Shown here in pieces: positions 15,687 to 23,208 of a DNA stretch of 33,842 nucleotides. Below the pieces are notes generated by a model. That model made no database searches. It had not been told where the DNA came from and saw only the letters and a program-made list of their open reading frames with translations. Position 1 is the first letter of the stretch; each line of letters starts with the position of its first letter. Position numbers and translations under genes: made by a program. Source of the stretch: Ilumatobacteraceae bacterium (GTDB lineage: Bacteria; Actinomycetota; Acidimicrobiia; Acidimicrobiales; Ilumatobacteraceae); assembly GCA_023254135.1 (NCBI GenBank), contig JALQYL010000013.1, forward strand, positions 1-33,842, written 5' to 3'.

Positions 15687-16511
15687 TTATTGTCCGGTGA
15701 ATTCCGCAGGACGCTTCTCAACAAATGCGGCAGCGGCTTCGCGATGGTCGGCAGTTGACATAGTACGCATCATCGCTACCGCTTCAGCATCGAGTGCCTG
15801 TTGCAATGAAACGTCCCCTGCACGGTTCACGTTCTCCTTCATGTACCTCAATGCGATGGGAGCACGCTGTGCCAAGTTGTGACACCACTGCAATGCAGCA
15901 GCAGCGAAGTTGTCATCTGGCAACACCACGTTGATGATGCCGTATTCCTTTGCTTCAGCAGCAGAGAGTCGTGGTGAGGTGAACATCAGTTCTTTTGCTC
16001 GTGATTCACCAACAAGACGTGGCAAGAACCAGGATGTACCGAAGTCTCCGCTGGCACCAATGTTTGAGAATGCCGTCATCACGATGGCCTTTTCAGAGGC
16101 AATACGAAGATCTGCGGCAAGAGCAATGGAGAGACCTGCGCCGGCAGCGGCACCAGGAAGAACAGCAATCACGGGCTGGGGTAGTTGACGTAATGCCAAC
16201 GACACCAGGTTTTGCCGACGACGCAATCCACTGATGCGCTCTTCCATCGACATGCTCACACCACCCGATGACTTGTGACTGGCATTCATGCCTTTCACAT
16301 CTCCACCTGAGCAAAAGGCATTTCCTTCACCGGTGACCACAACGATACGAATATTGGGGTCCGCCGCAATCTGAGGAATGGCGCGTTCAAATCCGGCGTA
16401 CACACCTTCTGAAAGTGCATTACGAACTTCAGGTCGGTTGAAAGACAGAATCGCTACGTGGCCTTCAATTCGGCCAAGAAGGTCATTCGTTCCTGTTTCA
16501 AGTTCGCTCAT
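15687..16511 (-). CDS. Enoyl-CoA hydratase/isomerase family protein, PaaG-like
   Basis: A 274-residue crotonase-fold enzyme. Oxyanion-hole elements are AFCSGGDVKGM near 65-75 and GAAAGAGLSIALAADLRIAS at 120-139. Instead of the hydratase Glu pair it has Leu-Ser at the first Glu position (GAGLSIA) and SGDFGTSWFLPRLVG around 154-168, where Asp156 matches the Asp of 1,2-epoxyphenylacetyl-CoA or delta3,delta2-enoyl-CoA isomerases. An isomerase is therefore more likely than a hydratase. The start at ATG 16511 fits the family; upstream frame to 17081 is antisense to the oxygenase gene. The CoA-transferase gene follows after four bases. Confidence 0.87.
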   Translation of the reverse strand: MSELETGTNDLLGRIEGHVAILSFNRPEVRNALSEGVYAGFERAIPQIAADPNIRIVVVTGEGNAFCSGGDVKGMNASHKSSGGVSMSMEERISGLRRRQNLVSLALRQLPQPVIAVLPGAAAGAGLSIALAADLRIASEKAIVMTAFSNIGASGDFGTSWFLPRLVGESRAKELMFTSPRLSAAEAKEYGIINVVLPDDNFAAAALQWCHNLAQRAPIALRYMKENVNRAGDVSLQQALDAEAVAMMRTMSTADHREAAAAFVEKRPAEFTGQ

Positions 16512-16585
16512 TGATGCCCGATTCTTCTTTGTGTACTTGACAAGCCTGCCACGGTCTCGCTCACCCTGCGAACTCCAAGAATGGC

Positions 16586-16591
16586 TACCAT
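16586..16591 (+). promoter_or_regulatory. Putative -10 box of the carotenoid oxygenase gene
   Basis: TACCAT lies six bases before ATG 16598. No ribosome site is present, which fits leaderless expression. Confidence 0.5.
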
Positions 16592-16597
16592 CTGTCC

Positions 16598-17950
16598 ATG
16601 AGCACCATGAATCATGATCGCAAGAACCCGTTCCTTGAGGGGAATCTTGCGCCAGTGACGGAAGAAATGACGGTTGCCGACCTTGAGGTGATTGGAACTC
16701 TGCCGCCGGAGTTGGATGGTAGGTACCTACGCAACGGGCCAAATCCAATCGGCGATGTGAACCCGGCGAAGTATCACTGGTTCTCAGGGCATGGGATGGT
16801 TCACGGCATACGAATCCGCAATGGGAAAGCTGAGTGGTATCGAAATCGGTGGGTGCGAGACAGGGAGGTTGCGTCTTTGTTGAACGAGTCTCCGCCGGCC
16901 TCGGATTGGCCGTCCGATCACCAACAATTTGCTGCGAACACAAATGTGATTGGTCATGCCGGGAAGACTTTCGCAATCGTTGAAGCAGGCTCACCACCAG
17001 TGGAACTTTCGTATGATTTGGAGACGGTTCGAATTTCCAATCTCGAGGGAACACTTCCGCACGCGTACTCTGCACACCCAAAGCGCGACCCGCTCACCGG
17101 CGAATTGCATGTCATGACCTACTTCTGGGGCTGGGGAAATCAAGTGCAATATTTGGTGGTGGGTACCGACGGTCGTGTTCGTCGACATGTTGACATTCCA
17201 ACTGCTGGCGGGCCCATGATTCACGACATTGCATTTACGAAGAAGTACGTCTTGGTTTTCGACCTACCCACGGTGTTCAATCTCGAGGCAGCAATGGCTG
17301 GTTCCCGTCTTCCGTATTACTGGGATCACAATTATCAGGCTCGAATCGGGCTGTTGCCTCGAGAGGGAACTGCGGAAGATGTGAAGTGGATCGATATCGA
17401 CCCGTGTTACATCTTCCATCCAATGAATGCATATGACGACGGTGATGAAGTAGTGCTCGATGCGGCGCGTCACGAGAAGATGTTCGACAGGGAGCGCAGA
17501 GGACCAAGCGAGGGTCCACCAACTCTTGATCGTTGGCGACTGAACGTTGTGACGGGGACTCACACGTGTGAACGAATTGACGACAGACCACAGGAATTCC
17601 CGAGAATCAATGAGGGACTCGTGGGTCTGCGCAATCAATTCGGATATTGCGCTGGTATCGGACAGAACTTCGCTCAGGACACGTTATTGAAAGTGGATCT
17701 AGACAACCGCGTTGTGGAGACCCGCAAGGACACCAAGCGGTACGGGTACGGCGAGCCAGTTTTCATACCAAGGGATGGTTCGAAGGCCGAAGACGATGGG
17801 TATGTGATGGCCCTCCGACTGGATGGCGAAACACAAACATCAGAATTGGCAATCTTCGATGCACAGGCAATCACAGAGGATGCAATTGCAGTGGTGCGTG
17901 TTCCCGCACGAATCCCCAATGGATTCCATGGAAATTGGATTCCCGACTGA
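16598..17950 (+). CDS. Carotenoid oxygenase family protein (carotenoid/stilbene cleavage dioxygenase)
   Basis: A 450-residue seven-bladed propeller enzyme of the RPE65/CCO/lignostilbene dioxygenase family, which splits a C=C bond in apocarotenoids or stilbenes using O2 and a non-heme iron. The four iron histidines are His160 (YSAHPKRDP), His209 (PMIHDIAFT), His274 (CYIFHPMNAYDD) and His444 (NGFHGNWIP). RYLRNGPNP and WFSGHGMVHG near 42-70 are family signatures. There is no signal peptide and length is normal. It starts at ATG 16598 with a -10-like TACCAT six bases upstream. Lying between CoA-dependent catabolic genes, it could open a path that degrades polyene or stilbene substrates, but substrate choice cannot be read from sequence. 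Confidence 0.93.
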   Translation: MSTMNHDRKNPFLEGNLAPVTEEMTVADLEVIGTLPPELDGRYLRNGPNPIGDVNPAKYHWFSGHGMVHGIRIRNGKAEWYRNRWVRDREVASLLNESPPASDWPSDHQQFAANTNVIGHAGKTFAIVEAGSPPVELSYDLETVRISNLEGTLPHAYSAHPKRDPLTGELHVMTYFWGWGNQVQYLVVGTDGRVRRHVDIPTAGGPMIHDIAFTKKYVLVFDLPTVFNLEAAMAGSRLPYYWDHNYQARIGLLPREGTAEDVKWIDIDPCYIFHPMNAYDDGDEVVLDAARHEKMFDRERRGPSEGPPTLDRWRLNVVTGTHTCERIDDRPQEFPRINEGLVGLRNQFGYCAGIGQNFAQDTLLKVDLDNRVVETRKDTKRYGYGEPVFIPRDGSKAEDDGYVMALRLDGETQTSELAIFDAQAITEDAIAVVRVPARIPNGFHGNWIPD

Positions 17951-17955
17951 TGGGA

Positions 17956-18822
17956 CTATCGATAGAGGGGCGAAGAATCCTTCAGAAGCCTCGTCATCAT
18001 GGTGAGGGAGGCAATGGGCTCACCGTTCTCGTCTCCCGCTCTTCGCGCCTCGGTCGTCAGCCATAGAACTTCGGTTTTCGGCGTTTGCGAAACATTGAGA
18101 ACTCGCCCGGTGATGGTGTAATCGGTCTCCAGCATCAATGGCCCGTTGTGGTGGCGAATTTCAATGGCTCCGTAAAGACCAACGAAATCTCCGCATTCAC
18201 GTTCGATCGTGTCGGTCATTCCTGCGACGAGCAGGCGACAGGACGTGAGCGGTGAACATATCGGCTTGCCCCATGGTGATTCTTCTACGTACCAATCAAG
18301 AGGTGCCGTCATGATTCCTCGAGAATGACGAAGAATCTGGTCGTTGCCCGGCGCTTGTCGAGTGAAAGTCTCGAGCGGCCGGCCGGGCGTTGCGTGGCGC
18401 AGCATTTTCAGGGCGGATGGTTCCACCGGGCGTCGATCCCGTGAATACAGGGCCGTTGGTACAGCAGATTCGCCCACACTCGCGGTGCCCTCTGCAACTC
18501 GCGTGCCTTCTGGCGTTTCCATGTGAGCGGATATCTGGGCGTTGACGAGCGGAGTATTTGAATCTCCGATGTCGAGTATCGCCTCCACTGGTTCTGCATC
18601 GGCGGTTGCGTGCATGAAATACATGCTGAGCGACCCGGATTCGAACCACTGCGGTCCGAAAGCAGAGACCAATATTCCGCCGAATTGCTCCAGATGAATG
18701 TCGCCCGCAACTGTTCCTGCTCGAAACCCGAATTCAGTTGCTGTTGCGTCGTCGTGAATACTGCCCTTCGAATTGATGGACAGATTGCGCGGATAACAGA
18801 TACCACTCGAGATTGTCGACAT
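17956..18822 (-). CDS. Probable double-hotdog (MaoC/thioesterase-like) protein, function unknown
   Basis: 288 residues with two likely hotdog domains. The first holds SIHDDATATEFGFRAGTVAGDIHLEQF (about 20-46), which resembles the hydratase-2/MaoC-like pattern of a conserved Asp-x-x-x-Ala followed by GFRxGTVAGxxH. The second spans about 205-288 and includes a beta-rich stretch, LETDYTITGRVLNVSQTPKT. No complete catalytic signature can be confirmed by eye, so both acyl-CoA hydratase and thioesterase roles remain open. The ATG at 18822 follows the acyl-CoA dehydrogenase stop by one base (TGATATG), so coupling is tight. It meets the carotenoid oxygenase tail to tail. An extension to 19065 is dehydrogenase sequence in another frame and was rejected. 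Confidence 0.6.
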   Translation of the reverse strand: MSTISSGICYPRNLSINSKGSIHDDATATEFGFRAGTVAGDIHLEQFGGILVSAFGPQWFESGSLSMYFMHATADAEPVEAILDIGDSNTPLVNAQISAHMETPEGTRVAEGTASVGESAVPTALYSRDRRPVEPSALKMLRHATPGRPLETFTRQAPGNDQILRHSRGIMTAPLDWYVEESPWGKPICSPLTSCRLLVAGMTDTIERECGDFVGLYGAIEIRHHNGPLMLETDYTITGRVLNVSQTPKTEVLWLTTEARRAGDENGEPIASLTMMTRLLKDSSPLYR

Positions 18823-18823
18823 A

Positions 18824-20050
18824 TCAGTTCTTCGGAATTTCCTTGAATGGGGTGCTTGGATCCAGTTGTGAGTCTTTGGGAAGACCGAGTGTTCGTTCAC
18901 CGATGATGTTGCGCTGCACCTCGTCACTGCCACCAGCGATTGATGCTGAGGGCATCGAGAGGAAGAAATGTTGGACCTTGCCTTCGAGAGGCAGGTGGTC
19001 ACCGACGAGCATTCCGTCGGCGCCAAGAAGTTCCATTCCCAGATCCCGTGAAATACGCAAGCCATTGGTCCAGTGAAGTTTCATGGTGGATGCTTCTGCA
19101 CCGGGTGAATTGCCCTTCTTGATGCTGGAGGTAATCCGCTCGCGAGTCAATTCAGCGATTCGTTCGTTGCTGTACAGGCTGATCAGTTTCTGGGCCTGAG
19201 GAGCTGACAACTCTTCTGGCGATGCGATGGAGCGAATATTCGAGAAAAGACCGCCGTATTCGTCGGGGTGGGACTTCGATGCCTTCACCGCTTTCAACAA
19301 GTCACCCACGGTGCGATCAAGCAACCCGGCCCGTGTACCAGCGGATACTCGCACGCCACCAAATGCACCCTCGGACAGCCCGCTTCGTTCGAAACCGAGC
19401 GTGGCGGTGGTGATGGCCCAACCATTGTTGATGTCGGAGATTCGGTCGCGATCGCTGACCCGGGCATCATTGAAAAAGACCTCGTTGAAGTGCGCGGCAC
19501 CGTTCATCTGTTTGATGGGTCGAATCTCCACGCCTGGTTGATTGAGATCGATGATGAAATATGTGAGTCCCTTGTGTTTTGGTTGGTCAAAGTCACTGCG
19601 CGCAACCAGCATGCCGCGCGAGGAGTGCAGAGCACCGGATGTCCACACCTTCTGCCCGTTGATCACCCACTCATCACCATCTTTGTCGGCCCTGCACGAA
19701 ACGCTTGCGAGATCAGACCCTGCACCTGGTTCGCTGAATAGCTGGCACCACCCTTCAACGCCGGTTGCCAAAGACGGTAACCATCGTTGTTTCTGTTCGT
19801 CTGTACCGAATGTCATGGTGACGGGCGCACCCATGAGCACACCAAGTCCGGTGGGTGCACCAATCACGCCAGTGTCTGAAAATGCGCGTGCAATTTCATT
19901 CTGTTCCGATTCGGTGGCGTTGCGGCCAAACCAATCGGTTGGCCATCTTGGAAACGAAAGCCGAGCCTCGTTCATCAACGCCCACCAATTGCGAAGAGTC
20001 AATGATTCGTCCCAGTTTTCCTGGATCCAGGAGCGTGTTTCTTGGTACAT
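18824..20050 (-). CDS. Acyl-CoA dehydrogenase family protein
   Basis: A 408-residue flavoenzyme introducing the alpha-beta double bond in an acyl-CoA. It has the FAD and substrate signature CQLFSEPGAGSDLASVSC, the KVWTSGA segment, and the C-terminal motif AGGSDEVQRNIIGERTLGLP. In medium-chain enzymes the catalytic Glu sits two residues into the equivalent of YEGTxQIQR; here that position is Gly, so the base must come from elsewhere or the protein is specialised, as in several actinobacterial FadE branches. The ATG at 20050 overlaps the amidohydrolase stop (TGATG), making it the middle gene of a three-gene run. The natural substrate is unknown. Confidence 0.92.
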   Translation of the reverse strand: MYQETRSWIQENWDESLTLRNWWALMNEARLSFPRWPTDWFGRNATESEQNEIARAFSDTGVIGAPTGLGVLMGAPVTMTFGTDEQKQRWLPSLATGVEGWCQLFSEPGAGSDLASVSCRADKDGDEWVINGQKVWTSGALHSSRGMLVARSDFDQPKHKGLTYFIIDLNQPGVEIRPIKQMNGAAHFNEVFFNDARVSDRDRISDINNGWAITTATLGFERSGLSEGAFGGVRVSAGTRAGLLDRTVGDLLKAVKASKSHPDEYGGLFSNIRSIASPEELSAPQAQKLISLYSNERIAELTRERITSSIKKGNSPGAEASTMKLHWTNGLRISRDLGMELLGADGMLVGDHLPLEGKVQHFFLSMPSASIAGGSDEVQRNIIGERTLGLPKDSQLDPSTPFKEIPKN

Positions 20051-21303
20051 CAGGTGAGTGAAACGCCGAGATGACGCAATGCCATTGCCGAATACACGGC
20101 AGTGCCACGACGCATGTAGTTCTCTTCGTAAATGGCACGGTTGCTGTGGTTTGGTGCAGCTTTCATGATGTCCATGCCCTCTGGCATGAGGCCGAGGAAC
20201 ATCATGGCGCCTTGTACGCGATTCAACACGTAGCTGAAGTCTTCTGCACCCATCACCGGGTTCTCCATGAGGCGCACATTGCGATCTCCTGAAACGGCAG
20301 TAGCTACATCGGCGGCAAAAGATGCGTATTCATGGTCGTTCACGGTGACGTCGTATCCGTAGTTCAGTTCCACTTCAACGTCCATGTCATGTGCGGCAAC
20401 GATGCCCTCAGCCACACGCTTGATGCCCGAGTGAATCAGTGATCGCGTGCGTTCACTGACTGCCCGCATGGTGCCGTTGATCATGGCGGTTTCTGGAATC
20501 ACATTGCTGGTAGTGCCAGTGTGAATCTGTGTCACGGTGATGACACCAGGATCAAAAACATCAATACGTCGTGTTACGAGTGTTTGCAATGCCTGCACGA
20601 TCTCGCATGCAACGGGTACGGGATCGAGAGTGAAGTGGGGCGCACTTCCGTGTCCGCCCTTTCCTTTCACCGTGATCACGAAGGTGTCGCTAGATGCCAT
20701 CATGGTGCCGCCCTTGAGTCCCAAGAATCCACCAGGGATGTTTGATGCGGCATGAATGGCAAATGCGCCAGTTACTGGAGACTCGGTACCGACATCGAGA
20801 AGACCTTCGTTCAACATTTCACTCGCACCGTTGTAACCCTCTTCGCCGGGCTGGAACATGAAAAGTACGCGACCGGGAATATCGGCCTTGCGAGACGAAA
20901 GAATTTTTGCGGCGCCCATGAGCATGGCGGTGTGCGTGTCGTGTCCACATGCGTGCATGATGTTTTCCACGCGTGACTTGAACGCAACATCGGTGTCTTC
21001 GGGCATGGGAAGTGCGTCCATGTCGGCACGAAGTAGGACGGTTGGTCCTGGCTTGTCACCAGTGAGCATTGCTGCAATGCCACTGGTGGTCTCGTGCAAG
21101 GTGATATCGAGAGGCAGACCCTCCAACGATTGCAATACACGCTCGCGCGTACGGGGCAGGTGGTTGCTGACCTCTGGCCATTCATGCAAGTCGCGACGCA
21201 ATGTGACCATGTCCTCAAAGACATCGTTTGCCTGTTCAAGAAGTCCGGCGGGATTGCCGTGCTGATCGCGTGCGTCGTCGGTTGTCATCGTGTTTTTCGA
21301 CAT
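20050..21303 (-). CDS. M20 family metallopeptidase/amidohydrolase
   Basis: A 417-residue di-metal amidohydrolase of the M20D type (hippurate, indole-acetyl-amino-acid or N-acyl-amino-acid hydrolases). The N-terminal RRDLHEWPEVS, the metal site with Cys119 and His121 in MHACGHDTHTAMLMGAA, Glu154/Glu155 in MFQPGEEG, and the late APNHSNRAIYEE histidine are all in place. A lid domain spans about residues 195-310. ATG 21303 is used because TACCAT lies five bases upstream; ATG 21288 is a close alternative. The amide bond attacked is not evident. It heads the operon with the acyl-CoA dehydrogenase and hotdog genes, so release of an acid for CoA-linked breakdown is a fair inference. Confidence 0.93.
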   Translation of the reverse strand: MSKNTMTTDDARDQHGNPAGLLEQANDVFEDMVTLRRDLHEWPEVSNHLPRTRERVLQSLEGLPLDITLHETTSGIAAMLTGDKPGPTVLLRADMDALPMPEDTDVAFKSRVENIMHACGHDTHTAMLMGAAKILSSRKADIPGRVLFMFQPGEEGYNGASEMLNEGLLDVGTESPVTGAFAIHAASNIPGGFLGLKGGTMMASSDTFVITVKGKGGHGSAPHFTLDPVPVACEIVQALQTLVTRRIDVFDPGVITVTQIHTGTTSNVIPETAMINGTMRAVSERTRSLIHSGIKRVAEGIVAAHDMDVEVELNYGYDVTVNDHEYASFAADVATAVSGDRNVRLMENPVMGAEDFSYVLNRVQGAMMFLGLMPEGMDIMKAAPNHSNRAIYEENYMRRGTAVYSAMALRHLGVSLT

Positions 21304-21308
21304 GTCAC

Positions 21309-21314
21309 ATGGTA
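21309..21314 (-). promoter_or_regulatory. Putative -10 box of the M20 hydrolase operon
   Basis: TACCAT on the minus strand lies five bases before ATG 21303. It is the same hexamer as upstream of the carotenoid oxygenase gene. Confidence 0.48.
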
Positions 21315-21325
21315 GGCACAGAGGA

Positions 21326-21853
21326 ATGGACACTTCTATGGTGGCGCACCCCGAAAACTCTCCCCAGGAGTTGGTGGAAGAGGTCAATTCCCGTGGGGAA
21401 GTGCTGCGACTGGTGAGTCGCCGCGAAATGAGAGCCAATGTGTTGTGGCATCGTGCCGTTTTCGTGGCTGTGCAGTCTGAAACCGGACAAATCCTGGTGC
21501 ACAGGCGTGCCGACACCAAAGACGTGTGGCCAGGGTGCTGGGATGTCGCTGTCGGCGGTGTTTTGACACCGGGCGAGGACTGGCATTCCGGAGCCATTCG
21601 CGAGTTGAGCGAGGAACTCGGAATTACAGGCGTGCAAGTTGAGATGCTGGGTACCGGTGTCTATGTAGACCGCGATGTGAAGTTGGTGGCCGCTGTATTT
21701 GTGTGCCGTACAGAAGGACCTTTCACCTTCTCCGATGGTGAAATAACCGAGGCACATTGGGTAACGAAAGAGGAACTTCCAGTCTGGTTGGGTGCAAAGA
21801 AGTTCTTGCCAGACAGCGTGGCTCTTGTCTTGCCACGTCTCTCGTGGGAGTGA
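21326..21853 (+). CDS. Nudix hydrolase family protein
   Basis: A 175-residue Nudix enzyme. The Nudix box fits exactly: GVLTPGEDWHSGAIRELSEE followed by LGI, matching G-x5-E-x7-REL-x-EE-x-G-U, which binds the metals that hydrolyse a nucleoside diphosphate linked to X. The N-terminal part (EEVNSRGEVLRLVSRREMR, then LWHRAVFVAV) resembles the YfcD/isopentenyl-diphosphate-isomerase-like Nudix branch, so the substrate may be unusual. The start could be ATG 21326 or ATG 21338; GAGGA at 21321-21325 better serves the second. It is divergent from the M20 operon, with about 22 bases between the start codons. Confidence 0.88.
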   Translation: MDTSMVAHPENSPQELVEEVNSRGEVLRLVSRREMRANVLWHRAVFVAVQSETGQILVHRRADTKDVWPGCWDVAVGGVLTPGEDWHSGAIRELSEELGITGVQVEMLGTGVYVDRDVKLVAAVFVCRTEGPFTFSDGEITEAHWVTKEELPVWLGAKKFLPDSVALVLPRLSWE

Positions 21854-21907
21854 GCACCTGCCACCAGCCTTAGGCTGAAGGTAGTTTGCGGCGAAAGGAA
21901 ATGGGTT

Positions 21908-22150
21908 ATGGCAACCAACATCAAAGTTGAGTTCACCATCGAACCATGGGTTGACGGTGATCCACCAGAACGCGTCAATCTTTGTATCGCCGCTATCGAG
22001 GCGTTGGGTATTGCAGTAGAGCTCGGACCTTTCGGCACTTCATTTGTGGCGTCCGCAGACAATGCAGGCGCCGCTGTCTCCGCCGTCATCACCACTGCGT
22101 ATGCCCATGGCGCTACACATGTGTCTATCGATGTAGAGAAGGTCGACTAG
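21908..22150 (+). CDS. Thiamine-binding family protein (MTH1187/YqgV type)
   Basis: An 80-residue single-domain ferredoxin-like protein of the MTH1187/YkoF thiamine-binding family. The match covers KVEFTIEPWVDGDPPERVN, the central LGIAVELGPFGTSFVASAD and the terminal THVSIDVEKV. Relatives bind thiamine or a pyrimidine precursor, or act as small ligand sensors; the ligand here is inferred from family membership only. GGAAAT about ten bases before ATG 21908 is a reasonable ribosome site. The HTH gene begins four bases after its stop, so the pair is probably a small operon. Confidence 0.86.
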   Translation: MATNIKVEFTIEPWVDGDPPERVNLCIAAIEALGIAVELGPFGTSFVASADNAGAAVSAVITTAYAHGATHVSIDVEKVD

Positions 22151-22154
22151 CGCG

Positions 22155-22517
22155 ATGGCCTTCGTGAATCATCCGCTCCTCACCGCCGTCAAGCCGTTGC
22201 TCGACGCAGTTGGTGCGCAACTCATTTCCGTAGACGATGCGAATATCAGCGATATCGCTCTGGAGTGGGAAGGTGAACTTGTTGCTGCTGTTCGCTTGCC
22301 CAAGTTGCACGGCGCGCTTGATCGATTGATCGAGCAAGTGGAAGCTGAACTCGGGGCATCTCTTCCCAACTTGTCACGCGTGGACAAACAAAACGCAGTT
22401 CGCTTGCTGGATCAACGCGGTGCATTCATTTTGCGTCGCGCAGTGGAAGATGTGGCCGATGCAATGGGCGTCTCGCGCATCACCGTGTACAACTACCTCA
22501 ACGCACTCCACCGCTAA
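22155..22517 (+). CDS. Helix-turn-helix protein with YheO-like DNA-binding domain
   Basis: A 120-residue protein. The C-terminal part, RLLDQRGAFILRRAVEDVAD followed by AMGVSRITVYNYLNAL (about 83-119), matches the YheO-type HTH, where the second segment forms the recognition helix. The first 75 residues are a small alpha/beta domain with AVRLPKLHGALDRLIEQVE, which I do not recognise; a ligand sensor is possible. It begins four bases after the thiamine-binding-family gene, so a regulator/ligand-binder pair is suggested but not shown. The strong -35 of a downstream promoter begins ten bases after the stop. Confidence 0.78.
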   Translation: MAFVNHPLLTAVKPLLDAVGAQLISVDDANISDIALEWEGELVAAVRLPKLHGALDRLIEQVEAELGASLPNLSRVDKQNAVRLLDQRGAFILRRAVEDVADAMGVSRITVYNYLNALHR

Positions 22518-22526
22518 ATCTGCGGC

Positions 22527-22555
22527 TTGACTTCAACAAGTTCTGTTGTCATACT
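22527..22555 (+). promoter_or_regulatory. Strong sigma70-type promoter preceding a hairpin pair
   Basis: TTGACT (22527-22532) and CATACT (22550-22555) are 17 bases apart, the best -35/-10 pair I found in the window. The predicted start, about 22562, falls exactly at the base of the first hairpin. No protein-coding start follows. Confidence 0.65.
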
Positions 22556-22561
22556 TTTTCT

Positions 22562-22633
22562 GTTCTCGGGAGCACCGAGAAAAGTGAACCCAGCGGACTG
22601 CCGGAGGCAGAATGCTGGGTTTCGCGCTTTCTA
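22562..22633 (+). ncRNA. Candidate small RNA of about 70 nt with two hairpins
   Basis: Directly after the promoter, TTCTCGG (22563-22569) pairs with CCGAGAA (22575-22581) around a five-base loop. Next, AACCCAGC (22587-22594) pairs with GCTGGGTT (22614-22621), enclosing a nested CTGCC/GGCAG hairpin (22598-22602, 22606-22610) with a GGA loop. The tail, TTTCGCGCTTTCT, is a modest T-rich end, so the second hairpin may be the terminator. Alternatives: both hairpins are just terminators for the HTH gene and, on the other strand, for the DUF3800-like gene (there a TTTT run follows the stem). I do not recognise it as a known RNA family. Confidence 0.42.
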
Positions 22634-23167
22634 AGTGATGATGAAGTGGGTGTTCACGATCGGATTGATTCGCTGTTTCCATTTAGGTGAGAGACCAGAT
22701 GTCCATACAACCGCATCTGCAATCCAAAGTTCTGGGCACGAATTACCATCACGATGTTCAAATGCAAGCCGGTGAGCACTGCTACGGGCCGACTGGATAA
22801 TGCGAATATCGCTTTGGTAGTCGCTGAAGTCTTCTAAAACTATTCGAGTGGCCAGGTCATTACTTTGCAAATGTTTTACTAAGAATGAGATGCATTTCTC
22901 TCGTGCCATTCGGACGTTTATTCCATGCCGTAACTGAATCTCAATTACGAAGGCGTCAATCGGCAAGTGTGAAATAACGTCAAGTATCTGGATACGCACG
23001 CGGTCACTTTCTTGATGAAAATGGATTCTTCGCCCTGTCCCAGCAATTTCCTTCATTCGAACACGGATATCGGACAGATTCCTTGTCTCGATTAGTACGC
23101 AAGAAATCAAATAACGCTGGCCTCGAATTGATTCATCAACAAATCCAGTCACCTCGCCCTTTGCCAC
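22631..23167 (-). CDS. DUF3800-like protein, accessory gene of unknown function
   Basis: A 178-residue protein with an N-terminal GFVDES motif (8-13), followed by RRIHFHQESDRVRIQIL (about 46-62) and a C-terminal ELWIADAVVWTSG. This conserved Asp-Glu-Ser start plus a late Asp is the layout of DUF3800-like proteins, which I recall being placed near RNase-H-like folds; activity here is unproven. The ORF is visibly more A/T rich than its neighbours, and such genes are usually strain-variable. GTG 23167 is chosen because TACCTT lies six bases upstream; GTG at codon 6 is possible. It converges on the candidate small RNA, overlapping its predicted 3' end by a few bases. Confidence 0.65.
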   Translation of the reverse strand: MAKGEVTGFVDESIRGQRYLISCVLIETRNLSDIRVRMKEIAGTGRRIHFHQESDRVRIQILDVISHLPIDAFVIEIQLRHGINVRMAREKCISFLVKHLQSNDLATRIVLEDFSDYQSDIRIIQSARSSAHRLAFEHRDGNSCPELWIADAVVWTSGLSPKWKQRINPIVNTHFIIT

Positions 23168-23173
23168 CGCGAG

Positions 23174-23179
23174 AAGGTA
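23174..23179 (-). promoter_or_regulatory. Putative -10 box of the DUF3800-like gene
   Basis: TACCTT on the minus strand lies six bases before GTG 23167, again the leaderless spacing. Confidence 0.4.
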
Positions 23180-23208
23180 AGGAGTTACGCGGTGATGTTC
23201 AAGTCGAG

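Noticed and set aside
16512-17081. In-frame N-terminal extension of the crotonase gene
   Set aside because: It would overlap the carotenoid oxygenase gene on the other strand and add 190 residues foreign to the family; ATG 16511 gives a normal protein.
14453-21303. CRISPR or tandem-repeat structure in the catabolic block
   Set aside because: No repeated units with spacers were seen; the whole stretch is explained by coding genes and short gaps.
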